From Thermofilales archaeon (GTDB taxonomy: Archaea > Thermoproteota > Thermoprotei > Thermofilales > Thermofilaceae), in assembly GCA_028275925.1 (NCBI GenBank), contig JAPWTS010000004.1, forward strand, positions 1 to 52,898: a stretch of 52,898 nt of DNA, read 5' to 3'. Positions 1 through 6,925 of this stretch are shown piece after piece; the stretch's first letter is position 1; every line of letters begins with the position of its first letter. Below the pieces are notes generated by a model, which saw nothing but the letters and a program-made list of their open reading frames with translations, was not told the origin of the DNA and searched no databases. A program made the position numbers and the translations under genes.

Positions 1-76
1 AATTTTTTTAACCGATCGAATACTTTCAGCCAGCTTAGGTTATCGAACCAGACCCCCCTCCCTCTTCGCGCGCTGG

Positions 77-165
77 GAATCCCCCGCTAAAAGCGCGTTC
101 TAGGAAGCCGCCAAAAGCGGCGCGCGAAGTAAGCGGTTGGATAGGCTAAGGGGCCCAGAAAAAGG
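77..165 (+). repeat. GAATC element copy 1 (type A)
   Basis: Begins GAATCCCCCGCTAAAAGCGC, continues to GGAAG at 103-107, then a GCCGC/GCGGC hairpin, and ends in GGCTAAGGGGCCC near 144-156. It is closely matched by the copy at 1097 and less closely by those at 341, 1361 and 2567. Confidence 0.7.
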
Positions 166-340
166 TGGCGGAGAGACCGGTCGGCTCCCGAAACCGGCGG
201 CTCGGGAGCCGAGCGGGCTATGACGGCGTAATGCCTCCGCCGAACGGAGGGTTTTAAAGCCGCAGGCGTTCGTGACGGCGGAAACCCTTTTCCGGTCGAG
301 AGGGGGGCAGGAAGGGGGGCTCTCCGCGCGACGGGGCTGC

Positions 341-430
341 GAATCCGCCGCAAAAAGCGCTTCCGGTGGAGGAGACAAACGCCGCGCGCGCGAAGATCGG
401 GGGGCTCGGCCAAGGGGCCCGAAGAAAGGG
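341..430 (+). repeat. GAATC element copy 2 (type B)
   Basis: Begins GAATCCGCCGCAAAAAGCGC and ends with a GGCCAAGGGGCCC-like segment just upstream of the promoter of the gene at 504. It corresponds to the copy at 1361 in the second module. Confidence 0.65.
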
Positions 431-456
431 AGGAGGAGCGCTGGGGGGCGGCGCTC

Positions 457-472
457 TAGAAAGGTTTAAATA
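457..472 (+). promoter_or_regulatory. Promoter (BRE/TATA) of the gene at 504
   Basis: TAGAAAGGTTTAAATA lies 32-40 bases before the ATG. Initiation is expected about 25 bases downstream, which leaves only a very short leader containing the GGTGGTGAGG ribosome site. Confidence 0.7.
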
Positions 473-503
473 CCTAGGGATCATAGGGTTGGTGGTGAGG
501 AAT

Positions 504-995
504 ATGGCGGTTGGGAGGGTGGTGAACGTGAACGAGATGGTTGGCAGCGCGGTCGAGAATGCGAAGAACCTTTGGTCGCGGGGTAGGATCGCGGTCGTCG
601 AGGCGGCGACCGGCACCGCGAGGAGCGAAGTGACAGTAAAAGATGGGGGCGAGCACGACGAGTGGAACCCGACCCCGCCGACCGCCGAGTTCAAGAACTA
701 CATCGGCACAAGCTGGGGCTACGTCGAGATGGAGTACCTAACGCTGAGGCTGCCGCCGCCCCAAGAAGTGGAAAAGGGAGCGGCTGCGCTGAGGCAGCTG
801 CTTTTGGACTTCTTCGCGGAGAGGGGAGAGGAGAGGGAGTTCAACTTCAGCGATGGCGCCGCCGTCTTCGAGTCACTCGTAGACTTCTGCTCCGAAGCGT
901 ACGGTCAATACAGCACGCGCGGCCTCGAAGCGACGGTCTACGACGGCGGCGGCGACTACTCGCCGATAAAAGTGAAGCTCACTTGGCTCGGCTGA
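504..995 (+). CDS. Left-arm paralogous protein A1
   Basis: A 163-residue protein of no recognised family. The ATG at 504 is chosen over the longer open frame because GGTGGTGAGG sits 4-13 bases upstream and the TATA box lies at 465-472. It is a clear paralogue of the gene at 1980-2486. Both share an LPPP motif after a T-L-(R/K)-L strand, a helix, and a C-terminal part with YSTRGLEATV and GGDY. Both are preceded by the same noncoding repeat module and followed by the same terminator motif. A tandem duplication with divergence is inferred. A role in host interaction or counter-defence would fit an accessory gene at the genome edge, but nothing in the sequence proves it. Confidence 0.8.
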   Translation: MAVGRVVNVNEMVGSAVENAKNLWSRGRIAVVEAATGTARSEVTVKDGGEHDEWNPTPPTAEFKNYIGTSWGYVEMEYLTLRLPPPQEVEKGAAALRQLLLDFFAERGEEREFNFSDGAAVFESLVDFCSEAYGQYSTRGLEATVYDGGGDYSPIKVKLTWLG

Positions 996-1008
996 CCTCC
1001 CGAAAAAA

Positions 1009-1045
1009 TCCATTATTTTTTTTATCCGATTTTTCACTTTCGGCG
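1009..1045 (+). terminator. T-tract terminator with ACTTTCGGCG box
   Basis: TCCATTATTTTTTTTATCCG followed by a second T run and ACTTTCGGCG. The same arrangement follows the genes ending at 2486 and 3900, and a partial copy opens the window. Confidence 0.7.
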
Positions 1046-1096
1046 TAGTTAGGTAACGCAATTGGGGCGACGCGCGCACGGCGACGCCGCGCTCGG

Positions 1097-1185
1097 GAAT
1101 CCCCCGTTAAAAGCGCTTTCCGGAAAGCCGCTTGGATCGGCGCGCAAATGAGGTGGGCGGATAGGCTGAGGGGCCTAGAGAAAAG
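1097..1185 (+). repeat. GAATC element copy 3 (type A)
   Basis: Begins GAATCCCCCGTTAAAAGCGC, reaches CGGAAAG at 1121-1127 and ends near GGCTGAGGGGCCT. It is the closest match to copy 1. Confidence 0.7.
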
Positions 1186-1360
1186 GGCGAAACCGGTCGG
1201 CGGTCTCCCGAGGCGGCTGCTTCGACCGGCGAACCGGCTATGACGCGGTGATGCGGCTGCCGGACAAAGGGTTTAAGAGTCGAAGACGCGTGGAGCGGCG
1301 GGAGACCCTTTCCGGTTGGGAGAGAGGGGGAGGGGAGGGGGCGCTCTGCGACCGACCCGC

Positions 1361-1450
1361 GAATCCGCCGCCGAAAGCGCCTTCTGAGAAACCGCCCAAA
1401 GCGCCGCGCGGGACTGGCGGTTGGACGGGCTAAGGGGCCCTAAAAGGGGC
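1361..1450 (+). repeat. GAATC element copy 4 (type B)
   Basis: Begins GAATCCGCCGCCGAAAGCGC. AACCGCC and GGCGGTT can pair (about 1390-1422). It ends in GGGCTAAGGGGCCC. Confidence 0.7.
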
Positions 1451-1648
1451 GGGCGAGCGAGGGAGGAGGGGCGGAGGGGGAGGCTGCAAGGGGGGGCTCC
1501 CGCCCGAGGAGGCCGCAGACCGGCGATCCGATGAACTAAACTAGGCCACAGCCGACCCCCTTCCTCGCCTCCCCCACCCAGCCCGTCTGGGGGGTCTTTT
1601 TATGGCTTTCGGCGCCCGCGCCGGCGGCTTAGGGGGCTGGGCGCCGTA

Positions 1649-1664
1649 TAGAAAAGCTTATAAA
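1649..1664 (+). promoter_or_regulatory. Promoter of the gene at 1696
   Basis: TAGAAAAGCTTATAAA is the canonical BRE/TATA of this genome, 32 bases before the ATG. It rules out the in-frame ATG at 1666, which would lie inside or directly after the TATA box. Confidence 0.8.
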
Positions 1665-1695
1665 GATGAGACGTGAAAGACTAGTGGTGAATAAT

Positions 1696-1962
1696 ATGGC
1701 TGAAGGTGGGAGGGGGAGACACAGCATATGGAAGATCGAGGTGGCGCAGAATATGGTGATCGAGGTGTCAACGACTGGGCCGATGGACGAGGTGGAGGTG
1801 CTGGACGCCGCCGCGAAGTTCTTCGAGGCGCTGATCGTCCCGTCCTTCAAGCTAATAGCTAGGAGGGACGTGCTGGGCGACGGCTGCGTGTACGAGGTCG
1901 AGGTCGAGCTGGAGCCCTTGGTGCAGGAGCTGGAGGAAGGTTTAAATATCCCAGATGAATAG
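1696..1962 (+). CDS. Small hypothetical protein
   Basis: An 88-residue protein of unknown family. The start at 1696 is set by AGTGGTGA 5-12 bases upstream and the TATA at 1657-1664. The segment IEVAQNMVIEV resembles EVAQHMIVV near the N terminus of the gene at 3448, and its C-terminal strand-rich part (EVEVELEP) recalls the end of the 504/1980 pair. It may be a diverged member of the same left-arm family. Its 3' end contains the promoter of the next gene. Confidence 0.7.
   Translation: MAEGGRGRHSIWKIEVAQNMVIEVSTTGPMDEVEVLDAAAKFFEALIVPSFKLIARRDVLGDGCVYEVEVELEPLVQELEEGLNIPDE
1935..1949 (+). promoter_or_regulatory. Promoter inside the preceding gene
   Basis: GAAGGTTTAAATATC overlaps the last codons of the 1696 gene and lies about 35 bases before the ATG at 1980. 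Confidence 0.65.
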
Positions 1963-1979
1963 GGTTGGTGGCGAGGGAT

Positions 1980-2486
1980 ATGAGAAAGGTGGAGGTGGAG
2001 GAGAGGATCGCGAGGGAGATCGGCGAGACCGTGGAGAGAGTGAAGAAGCTGTGGCTGAACGGGCGCATAGCGAAAATTGCCCTGTCGTGGGGTCGCTACT
2101 TCGACATCGAGGTCGAGGACTTAGGCGACTCGGAAGCCGAGGAGGAGGAGAGCGGAAGGGCGCTGCCGGCGCTGAGCTACGAGAACAGGTGGGTCGATGA
2201 CTGCACGAGGGAGGTGGAGCGGATGACGCTTAAGCTGCCTCCGCCGTGGTTCGACTACCCCATCGAGGAGGCGGCGAAGCTGCTCGAGCGCTTCCTACGC
2301 GACTTCGCGGTGTCGGAGGAGAGCGTGGAGTTCGGGTTCGGCGACGGCATCGCGATCCTAAACTCGTTCGCGAAGCTGTGCAGCAAGCTCTACGAGGAGT
2401 ACTCGACGCGCGGCATCGAGGCCACCGTGGAAGACCTAGGCGGCGACTACCCGCTGATCAAGGTTCGCGCCGTCTGGCACGGCTGA
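1980..2486 (+). CDS. Left-arm paralogous protein A2
   Basis: A 168-residue paralogue of the gene at 504-995. The ATG at 1980 follows GGTGGCGAGG. Shared features are the (V/I)xxVKxLW helix near the N terminus, the T-L-K-L-P-P-P motif, F-x-D-G-x-A near residue 120, and the ending YSTRGIEATV...GGDYPLIKV. The insert between the first helix and the LPPP motif differs between copies and is acidic here. No catalytic signature is visible. Confidence 0.8.
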   Translation: MRKVEVEERIAREIGETVERVKKLWLNGRIAKIALSWGRYFDIEVEDLGDSEAEEEESGRALPALSYENRWVDDCTREVERMTLKLPPPWFDYPIEEAAKLLERFLRDFAVSEESVEFGFGDGIAILNSFAKLCSKLYEEYSTRGIEATVEDLGGDYPLIKVRAVWHG

Positions 2487-2489
2487 ATC

Positions 2490-2524
2490 CCATAATTTTT
2501 TTATTTCATTTTTTACTTTCGGCG
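2490..2524 (+). terminator. T-tract terminator with ACTTTCGGCG box
   Basis: CCATAATTTTTTTATTTC, a second T run, then ACTTTCGGCG at 2515-2524. It directly follows the stop of the 1980 gene. Confidence 0.7.
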
Positions 2525-2566
2525 TACTCGGACAAGATAGGCGTCCCCAGCTGGGCGCCGGCAGCC

Positions 2567-2640
2567 GAATCCGCCGCCGAGCTGCGCTTCTGGGAAGGCG
2601 CGTTTCCGGCGCGCCCGCGCCCTACCACGCGCGCGGAAAG
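2567..2640 (+). repeat. GAATC element copy 5
   Basis: Begins GAATCCGCCGCCGAGCTGCG and reaches GGGAAG 31 bases after its start, as in copies 1 and 3. A GGCGCG-rich hairpin follows. Confidence 0.6.
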
Positions 2641-2670
2641 TGCGCGAAAAGGGGGAGGGGGAGGGGCGCA

Positions 2671-2686
2671 TAGAAAAGCTTATAGG
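2671..2686 (+). promoter_or_regulatory. Promoter of the gene pair at 2718/2915
   Basis: TAGAAAAGCTTATAGG lies 32-47 bases before the ATG at 2718. Confidence 0.75.
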
Positions 2687-2717
2687 CATAGGATCCGAAG
2701 GTATGGTGGTGAGAGAA

Positions 2718-2918
2718 ATGAAATCGGGGAAGTCTTTCGGCGGACTCGACGCGGAGACGCTGCTCGAGCAGCTGCGCGACGTGGAGGCGTTGCTCGAGAC
2801 CGCGTTGGACGCGCTGTGGAGCGAAGACCCAGTCGGGGCGGAGAGGGCCGTGCAAGGGGCGCTCGACATCGTCACCGACATCATCCTCGAGCTCGAGGAG
2901 GGGGGTGAGGAAGAGTGA
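2718..2918 (+). CDS. Small acidic helical protein
   Basis: A 66-residue acidic, Leu-rich, all-helical protein. The start at 2718 is chosen because GGTGGTGAGAG lies at 2705-2715. The stop overlaps the GTG of the next gene (GTGA), so the two are translationally coupled. No family recognised. Confidence 0.7.
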   Translation: MKSGKSFGGLDAETLLEQLRDVEALLETALDALWSEDPVGAERAVQGALDIVTDIILELEEGGEEE

Positions 2919-3397
2919 TCGTCCGCGTGGTGGACAAGCACGGGAGGGCCTTCGAGGACGAGCGCCTAGCGCTCAGGGCCCTCGGCCTCGAGGAGCTCTA
3001 CTGGCAGCTCGGCAACCTCCACCCGAGCGAGGCGGCGAAGGCCATAGCCCTGATCCAGAGGCACTGCGACCTCTACTTGAAAGACGGCGAGTGGGTCGGC
3101 TACTTGGGCGGCGGCGCGAAGATCCACCTGCGGAGGGTCGGGAGCGACTGGAGCGTGCTCGTCGAGCTGCCGTTCGAGGACGCGGGGGGCGCCGCCTTCA
3201 TCCTAGAGCGGATGGCGGCGCTCGCGGAGAGAGTGAAGCGGCTGGAGGAGGAGGTGAAAACGCTGCGGGAGGCGGTGCAGAAGCTGGAGAGACGCTCGAG
3301 GAGAAGAGAGGGGGAGGAGGGGGGGAGGGCCGCCGAGAAACTAGTCGAGGCTCTGGAGAGACTCCTCTCCCAGAGAGAGGGGGGTGAGGGGGAGTGA
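2915..3397 (+). CDS. Hypothetical protein with C-terminal coiled coil
   Basis: A 160-residue protein starting at a GTG that overlaps the upstream stop by four bases. Residues 1-100 look like a compact alpha/beta domain. From about residue 104 it is a heptad-rich coiled coil (ERVKRLEEEVKTLREAVQKL), then a charged linker and a last helix. Oligomerisation through the coiled coil is likely. The upstream acidic protein is a plausible partner because of the coupled start. Confidence 0.75.
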   Translation: MIVRVVDKHGRAFEDERLALRALGLEELYWQLGNLHPSEAAKAIALIQRHCDLYLKDGEWVGYLGGGAKIHLRRVGSDWSVLVELPFEDAGGAAFILERMAALAERVKRLEEEVKTLREAVQKLERRSRRREGEEGGRAAEKLVEALERLLSQREGGEGE

Positions 3398-3400
3398 CCA

Positions 3401-3416
3401 CAGAAAAGCTTATATT
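3401..3416 (+). promoter_or_regulatory. Promoter of the gene at 3448
   Basis: CAGAAAAGCTTATATT begins four bases after the preceding stop codon and lies 32 bases before the chosen ATG. Confidence 0.75.
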
Positions 3417-3447
3417 TTTTTCCTCGATGGAGAAGGTGGTGGGAGAT

Positions 3448-3900
3448 ATGACGGAGATAAGCGAAGTTGCGCAGCATATGATCGTCGTGAACACCAAGCA
3501 GACCAAGTCCGCTAGCTGGATCGTGAAGGTATACGACCCCTCGAAGGATTCCCTCTCGAAGATGAACGACCTCTACCTGAAGAACGGTTACACGAGGATG
3601 GTCTTGGAGAAATTGCTCTCCGCTGTCGAGTCCCTCCCCGCCGTGATACGCATTCCGAAGAAGTACTCCGCCCTCCTGTTCCCGCGGTACTACCTGATCG
3701 TCTTCAACGTGAGGAACAGGACGGACGAGTCCACCTACGTCGTGCCGGAGAGCGTGGAGGTCGTGGAGATCGTCGGGGTGAGGCTGAACGGGAGGCCCAC
3801 GGCGTGGTCGTACCGCGCGTCGTTCTGGCACCCAACGTGCCAGAACCTCATCGCCTCGGCGCTGAGGAGAGCGCTGCAGGCCGCCCGCGGCAGCCAGTAG
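3448..3900 (+). CDS. Hypothetical protein, left-arm family
   Basis: A 150-residue protein of unknown family. The ATG at 3448 follows GGTGGTGGGAG. The in-frame ATG at 3427 is less likely because no ribosome site precedes it. The N terminus (EVAQHMIVV) resembles that of the 1696 gene. The middle holds an (F/L)xxxYYLIVFNV strand, and the protein ends in a basic helix. It is followed by the same terminator/ACTTTCGGCG motif as the 504 and 1980 genes, so it belongs to the same duplicated series. Confidence 0.75.
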   Translation: MTEISEVAQHMIVVNTKQTKSASWIVKVYDPSKDSLSKMNDLYLKNGYTRMVLEKLLSAVESLPAVIRIPKKYSALLFPRYYLIVFNVRNRTDESTYVVPESVEVVEIVGVRLNGRPTAWSYRASFWHPTCQNLIASALRRALQAARGSQ

Positions 3901-3912
3901 CCGGTCGCCGGA

Positions 3913-3949
3913 ACCCATAATTTTTTTACCCGTTTTTTCACTTTCGGCG
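3913..3949 (+). terminator. T-tract terminator with ACTTTCGGCG box
   Basis: CCCATAATTTTTTTACCCG, a T run, then ACTTTCGGCG at 3940-3949. Confidence 0.7.
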
Positions 3950-3995
3950 AACCCAGACGGGGAAAGGGCTGGCCGCCGCCGCGCGGCTGGGGGTC

Positions 3996-4090
3996 GAATC
4001 CGCCGCCGAATAGGCTTTCGGCTGGGCTCCCAGATGCAGCGCCCCAGCCTTCCGGCTCGGGCGGCGGAGGGGCCGGAGGGGGGAGGGGGC
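3996..4090 (+). repeat. GAATC element copy 6 (diverged)
   Basis: Begins GAATCCGCCGCCGAATAGGC. The later part differs from copies 1-5, but the element keeps its place between a terminator and the next promoter. Confidence 0.5.
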
Positions 4091-4091
4091 G

Positions 4092-4104
4092 ATGCATTTA
4101 AGTA
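4092..4104 (+). promoter_or_regulatory. Promoter of the gene at 4136
   Basis: ATGCATTTAAGTA is a TATA-like element about 35 bases before the ATG, with GGTGGGATAAG just before the start. Confidence 0.6.
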
Positions 4105-4135
4105 CTTTCCGAATGAAAGACCGGTGGGATAAGAA

Positions 4136-4870
4136 ATGGTCACGGAGCTGGAGGCGGTGGTGGTGTGGGACGATTGGCTCAGGTGGGCGGAGGCGGAGAC
4201 GCTGGCGGAGGAGGCGGAGGAGGCGGTGGCGCGCGCCGGCGCGTCGGTCGCGATGGCCCTCTCGAGGGCGAGGAGAGGGGAGGAGTGGGCCGGCGAGAGG
4301 GAGGACGCGCTGAGGGAGGTGAGGGCGGCCCTCGTCTCCCTCGCGAAGGCGGAGACGCACCTCTCCGCTAGGCTGCAGGAGCTGGCCAAGGCGGCCAAGC
4401 AGGCGGCGTCGAGGGTCTACGGCGCCGTGGCCGAGGCGGTCGAGGCGGGGGAGGCTCGGGCGGCCTCGGCTAGGCTGAGCCGCCTCTCCGAGCAGGTCAG
4501 GGTGTTCGAGCTGTACCTGATCACGGTGAGGGACTACCAGGACGCCTGGCTGCTGGTGAACAGGGCCAAGAGGGCGCTGGAGACCGTCGGGGGCGCGCCG
4601 GTGGACAGGCTCAGGGACGCGGAGGAGGCGCTGAGGGAGGCGGAGGAGACGCTCGCGCCCCACTCGCACGCCGGAGCCGCGCTGCGCCCCCTCGTCGCGC
4701 TCACGAGGGAGGGGGAGGGAGCGGTCTCCCGCGGGAGGGAGGTGGCCAAGGCGACCGCGGCGGCGATCGCCATCGCCACGAAGATGATGAGGAGCGGCGG
4801 GGGCAGGCGGAGGGCCGTCGCGGAGGCGGTGCTCGAGTGCGCCCGAGTCCTCCTCGAGCGGCTCGGCTAG
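4136..4870 (+). CDS. Long helical, Ala/Glu-rich protein
   Basis: A 244-residue protein that is almost wholly alpha-helical and rich in Ala, Glu and Arg. Long heptad-like stretches run through residues 15-140 and 155-190. It has no signal peptide or membrane segment and only one Cys. GGTGGGAT precedes the ATG by 7 bases. It could be a structural or scaffolding coiled-coil protein, but the sequence does not allow a functional call. Confidence 0.75.
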   Translation: MVTELEAVVVWDDWLRWAEAETLAEEAEEAVARAGASVAMALSRARRGEEWAGEREDALREVRAALVSLAKAETHLSARLQELAKAAKQAASRVYGAVAEAVEAGEARAASARLSRLSEQVRVFELYLITVRDYQDAWLLVNRAKRALETVGGAPVDRLRDAEEALREAEETLAPHSHAGAALRPLVALTREGEGAVSRGREVAKATAAAIAIATKMMRSGGGRRRAVAEAVLECARVLLERLG

Positions 4871-4871
4871 C

Positions 4872-4972
4872 GAATCCGCCGGATCCGCCCCCCTCCGCCG
4901 GATCCGGCGAACCTAGGCGCCGCCCCCGCCCTAGGCTGACCTAATGGGCTAGAGGGGGGAGGGGGTCGGGCG
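4872..4972 (+). repeat. GAATC element copy 7 (diverged)
   Basis: GAATCCGCCGGATCCGCCCC followed by CCGCCGGATCCGGCG and CCTAGGCGCCGCCCCCGCCC, a run of short palindromes. It holds the usual position between a stop codon and the next promoter. Confidence 0.45.
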
Positions 4973-4989
4973 GAGAAAAGCTTATAAGC
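4973..4989 (+). promoter_or_regulatory. Promoter of the DHH-family gene
   Basis: GAGAAAAGCTTATAAGC is a consensus BRE/TATA 33 bases before the ATG at 5022, with GGTGGTGAGGG in between. Confidence 0.8.
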
Positions 4990-5021
4990 CTTGGATACCA
5001 AGGGATGGTGGTGAGGGAAAA

Positions 5022-6218
5022 ATGGCGGAGAAAATCCAAGCAGGTCAACCGGCGCCCGCGCCCGCGGCGGCCAGCCTGCCCACGGTCGTCGTCGGCCACT
5101 TCGACGCGCACGGCGTGACCGCCGCGTACCTAGCGGCCAAGGCATACAGCGCGAGCGAGGTCTTCGCCAACTACCCAGCCACGAGCCCAGAAAACGTCGT
5201 GCAGACCCTGCAGAACCTGTACGCGGCGTCGCCGTCGCCGCTGCGGATAGTCCTTGTGGACATCCCCATCGACTTAAAGAACCCCGCGGCGTTCGCCCGC
5301 GGCCTCGAGGATCTGGCCCTGCGCCACGAGGTGCTGTACTTCGACCACCACGAGTCCAGCGTGCAGTTCCTCCACCTGTTCCAGAGGGTCAAGGCGGTGT
5401 TCCTCGGCCCCAGCGCCCTGACGCTGAACAACTACCTGCTCTCGAGGATCCCCAGCGCGACCGACATCGACAGGACGATAGCGCTGGTCGGGGCCGTCGG
5501 CGACCGAGACCCAGAGGTCGTCAGGCAGGGTCTCTACAGCGCCGAGCTGCAGAGGCTGGCTGACGGCCTCGACGTGCTGGTGAGGGAGAGGGACGGCGCG
5601 CTGCGCGTGCTCAGGGCCCTGCTCCAGAACCCCGAGGGAGTCCTAAGCGAGGCTAGGGCTAAGGCCGACCAGATACCCGCAGCGCAGTACGGCCAGCGGG
5701 TCGGGCCCGTGGTCGTGGCCGAGGGGCAGCTGCCCCCGATGTGGGGGCCGAAGGCGCTGGAGAAGCTGGCGTACCAGTGCGCCGCTTGGTACGCTGTCGG
5801 CTGGGGCGTGGACGAGCGCACGAGGACGCCCATCGCTAGGGCGATAATCAGGTGGGACATCGCCGCTAAAATGCCCTACCTGCCGCTGCCGGGAGCGGTC
5901 GCAAGGCAGCTGTGGCCCACTAGGAACGTCATCGGCCACCCCGCCGCGCCCAGCGTCGCCGCGACCTCAGAGCAAGAGGCAAGAGAGATGGCGCTCCAGT
6001 GGGCTAGGGCGCTGGCGGAGCAGGCGCTCAAGAGCACCGCGCCGCAGGCGGCCACCTTCATCAGCGAGACGAAGGTCGGCGAGATGATCGCGGAGGTGCT
6101 GCACCGGCTGGAGCAGCTGATCGAGCTGCAGACGAAGATGTACAGCGAGTACCTAGAGCTGAAGCGGAGGCAGGTCGAGCTGCTGCAGCGCGCGAGCGGG
6201 GCGCGGGCCGCCGACTGA
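5022..6218 (+). CDS. DHH-superfamily phosphoesterase-like protein
   Basis: A 398-residue protein whose residues 20-170 follow the DHH phosphoesterase pattern. Motif I reads HFDAHG (26-31), motif II Asp is in VDIPID (80), motif III is FDHHE (107-111) and motif IV is GAVGDRD (157-163). The family includes RecJ-type exonucleases, nano-RNases and cyclic-dinucleotide phosphodiesterases, all using Mn ions held by these residues. The second Asp of motif I (usually HxDxDG) is His here, so activity may be altered. The C-terminal third (about 330-398) is helical and coiled-coil-like instead of a clear DHHA1 domain. Possible roles are nucleic-acid processing in replication or removal of a nucleotide defence signal; both are inferences. 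Confidence 0.75.
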   Translation: MAEKIQAGQPAPAPAAASLPTVVVGHFDAHGVTAAYLAAKAYSASEVFANYPATSPENVVQTLQNLYAASPSPLRIVLVDIPIDLKNPAAFARGLEDLALRHEVLYFDHHESSVQFLHLFQRVKAVFLGPSALTLNNYLLSRIPSATDIDRTIALVGAVGDRDPEVVRQGLYSAELQRLADGLDVLVRERDGALRVLRALLQNPEGVLSEARAKADQIPAAQYGQRVGPVVVAEGQLPPMWGPKALEKLAYQCAAWYAVGWGVDERTRTPIARAIIRWDIAAKMPYLPLPGAVARQLWPTRNVIGHPAAPSVAATSEQEAREMALQWARALAEQALKSTAPQAATFISETKVGEMIAEVLHRLEQLIELQTKMYSEYLELKRRQVELLQRASGARAAD

Positions 6219-6223
6219 ACGAA

Positions 6224-6248
6224 CAATTTTTTTTCTTCTTTTTCTTCG
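6224..6248 (+). terminator. T-tract terminator
   Basis: CAATTTTTTTTCTTCTTTTT follows the stop at 6218. Confidence 0.65.
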
Positions 6249-6276
6249 CGATCTCCCCCTCCCTCCTACCCTCGGG

Positions 6277-6558
6277 CTAGCTAGGTCTCCGGCCCCAGCC
6301 GAGCGCGACGTAGCCGCCGGAGGGCTGCCCCGTCGCCCACAGGACGCCGTACGCGGAAAGGAGGATGAGCGCGCCGCCGGCGACCATCAGCGCGAAGGCT
6401 AGGAGGAGGTTCAAAACCCTAACCGGCGACGGCGACGAGATCAGGTATAGGAGGGACTCGACGAAGTAGGACGTGGCGAAGACCGAGAGGGCGGCGCTGG
6501 CGCTGAGGCAAGCTAGGAGGAGGACGGCAGCCGCTAGGTACTTGGCCCGAGGCGCCAT
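6277..6558 (-). CDS. Small two-TM membrane protein
   Basis: A 93-residue membrane protein with an N-terminal hydrophobic segment (about 7-32) and a second (about 48-75). The ATG at 6558 is chosen over a longer frame because a TATA box (GCTTATATGC on the minus strand, 6581-6590) lies about 25 bases upstream, giving a leaderless mRNA. It is transcribed divergently from the next gene, which is also a two-TM protein. Confidence 0.7.
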   Translation of the reverse strand: MAPRAKYLAAAVLLLACLSASAALSVFATSYFVESLLYLISSPSPVRVLNLLLAFALMVAGGALILLSAYGVLWATGQPSGGYVALGWGRRPS

Positions 6559-6630
6559 ACGGGCGCCGGCGGGGGCGGCCGCATATAAGCGTGGCGTCAG
6601 GCTTTTACGGGCGGCGCGCGGTCGAAACCC

Positions 6631-6885
6631 GTGGGCTGCGCGAAGGACAGGATCAAGCAGGCGGCGTCCCTGCTCGGCGTCGTGGTAGCCGCGGGTATGC
6701 TGACCGGCCTCGTCGAGGCCTTCGCGGCGCACGAGCTCATCGAGTGGTTCGGCGCCACGAGGGAGGTGGTGGGGCTGGCGCTGGCGTTCGCCCTCGCGTT
6801 CGCGGTGTGCACGACGGCAGCCGTGATGCTCCTCGCGATCGCGATCGGCGAGCTCGCCGACCGGTCGGAGGGCAATCAGAAGTAG
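6631..6885 (+). CDS. Small two-TM membrane protein
   Basis: An 84-residue protein with two hydrophobic helices (about 10-32 and 45-72), starting at a GTG about 27 bases after a TTTTA element (leaderless). It pairs divergently with the membrane protein at 6277-6558. No family recognised. Confidence 0.7.
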   Translation: MGCAKDRIKQAASLLGVVVAAGMLTGLVEAFAAHELIEWFGATREVVGLALAFALAFAVCTTAAVMLLAIAIGELADRSEGNQK

Positions 6886-6896
6886 ATTTATATACT
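6884..6896 (+). promoter_or_regulatory. Promoter of the gene at 6926
   Basis: AGATTTATATACT overlaps the stop of the preceding gene and lies about 33 bases before the ATG. Confidence 0.75.
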
Positions 6897-6925
6897 ATTC
6901 AATCAAAGGGCTTGCGGTGGGAGAA

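Larger units (their letters stand above)
1..456. repeat. Left-end noncoding repeat module, copy 1
   Basis: This 456-base stretch has no convincing gene. It starts inside a T tract followed by ACTTTCAGC, which matches the gene-end motif seen at 1011-1045, 2490-2524 and 3916-3949. It contains GAATC elements at 77 and 341. A perfect 11-bp hairpin has arms TCGGCTCCCGA (181-191) and TCGGGAGCCGA (202-212), and CCTCCG/CGGAGG (235-249) forms a second one. A TATA-like TTTTAAA lies near 252 and a CGGAAA/TTTCCG hairpin near 278-293. The order of elements recurs at 1081-1450, so this is a duplicated and probably transcribed structured region. Its function is unknown. Confidence 0.7.
1046..1648. repeat. 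Left-end noncoding repeat module, copy 2
   Basis: This long gap has no credible gene and repeats the layout of the first 456 bases about 1,020 bases later. It has a GAATC element at 1097, a CCGGTCG/CGACCGG hairpin (about 1194-1230), a GGCTATGACG block at 1236 matching 217, a GTTTAAGAG TATA-like box near 1271, a CGGGAG/TTTCCG hairpin near 1298-1315 and a second GAATC element at 1361. Stem sequences differ from copy 1, but the pairing survives in places through G-U pairs, which favours a structured RNA. From about 1450 to 1648 I see only G-rich tracts and C-rich runs. Confidence 0.65.

Noticed and set aside
217-236. C/D-box small RNA suggested by TATGACG and TGATG in the left-end modules
   Set aside because: The box C consensus is not met and no correctly spaced CTGA box D is found in both copies.
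366-503. Upstream extension of the first gene to ATG 366
   Set aside because: It would run through the TATA box at 465-472 and the noncoding repeat; the ATG at 504 has the ribosome site.
3100-4398. 432-codon minus-strand open frame
   Set aside because: It crosses three promoters and two plus-strand genes with good ribosome sites, and its translation is low-complexity Ser/Ala/Pro.
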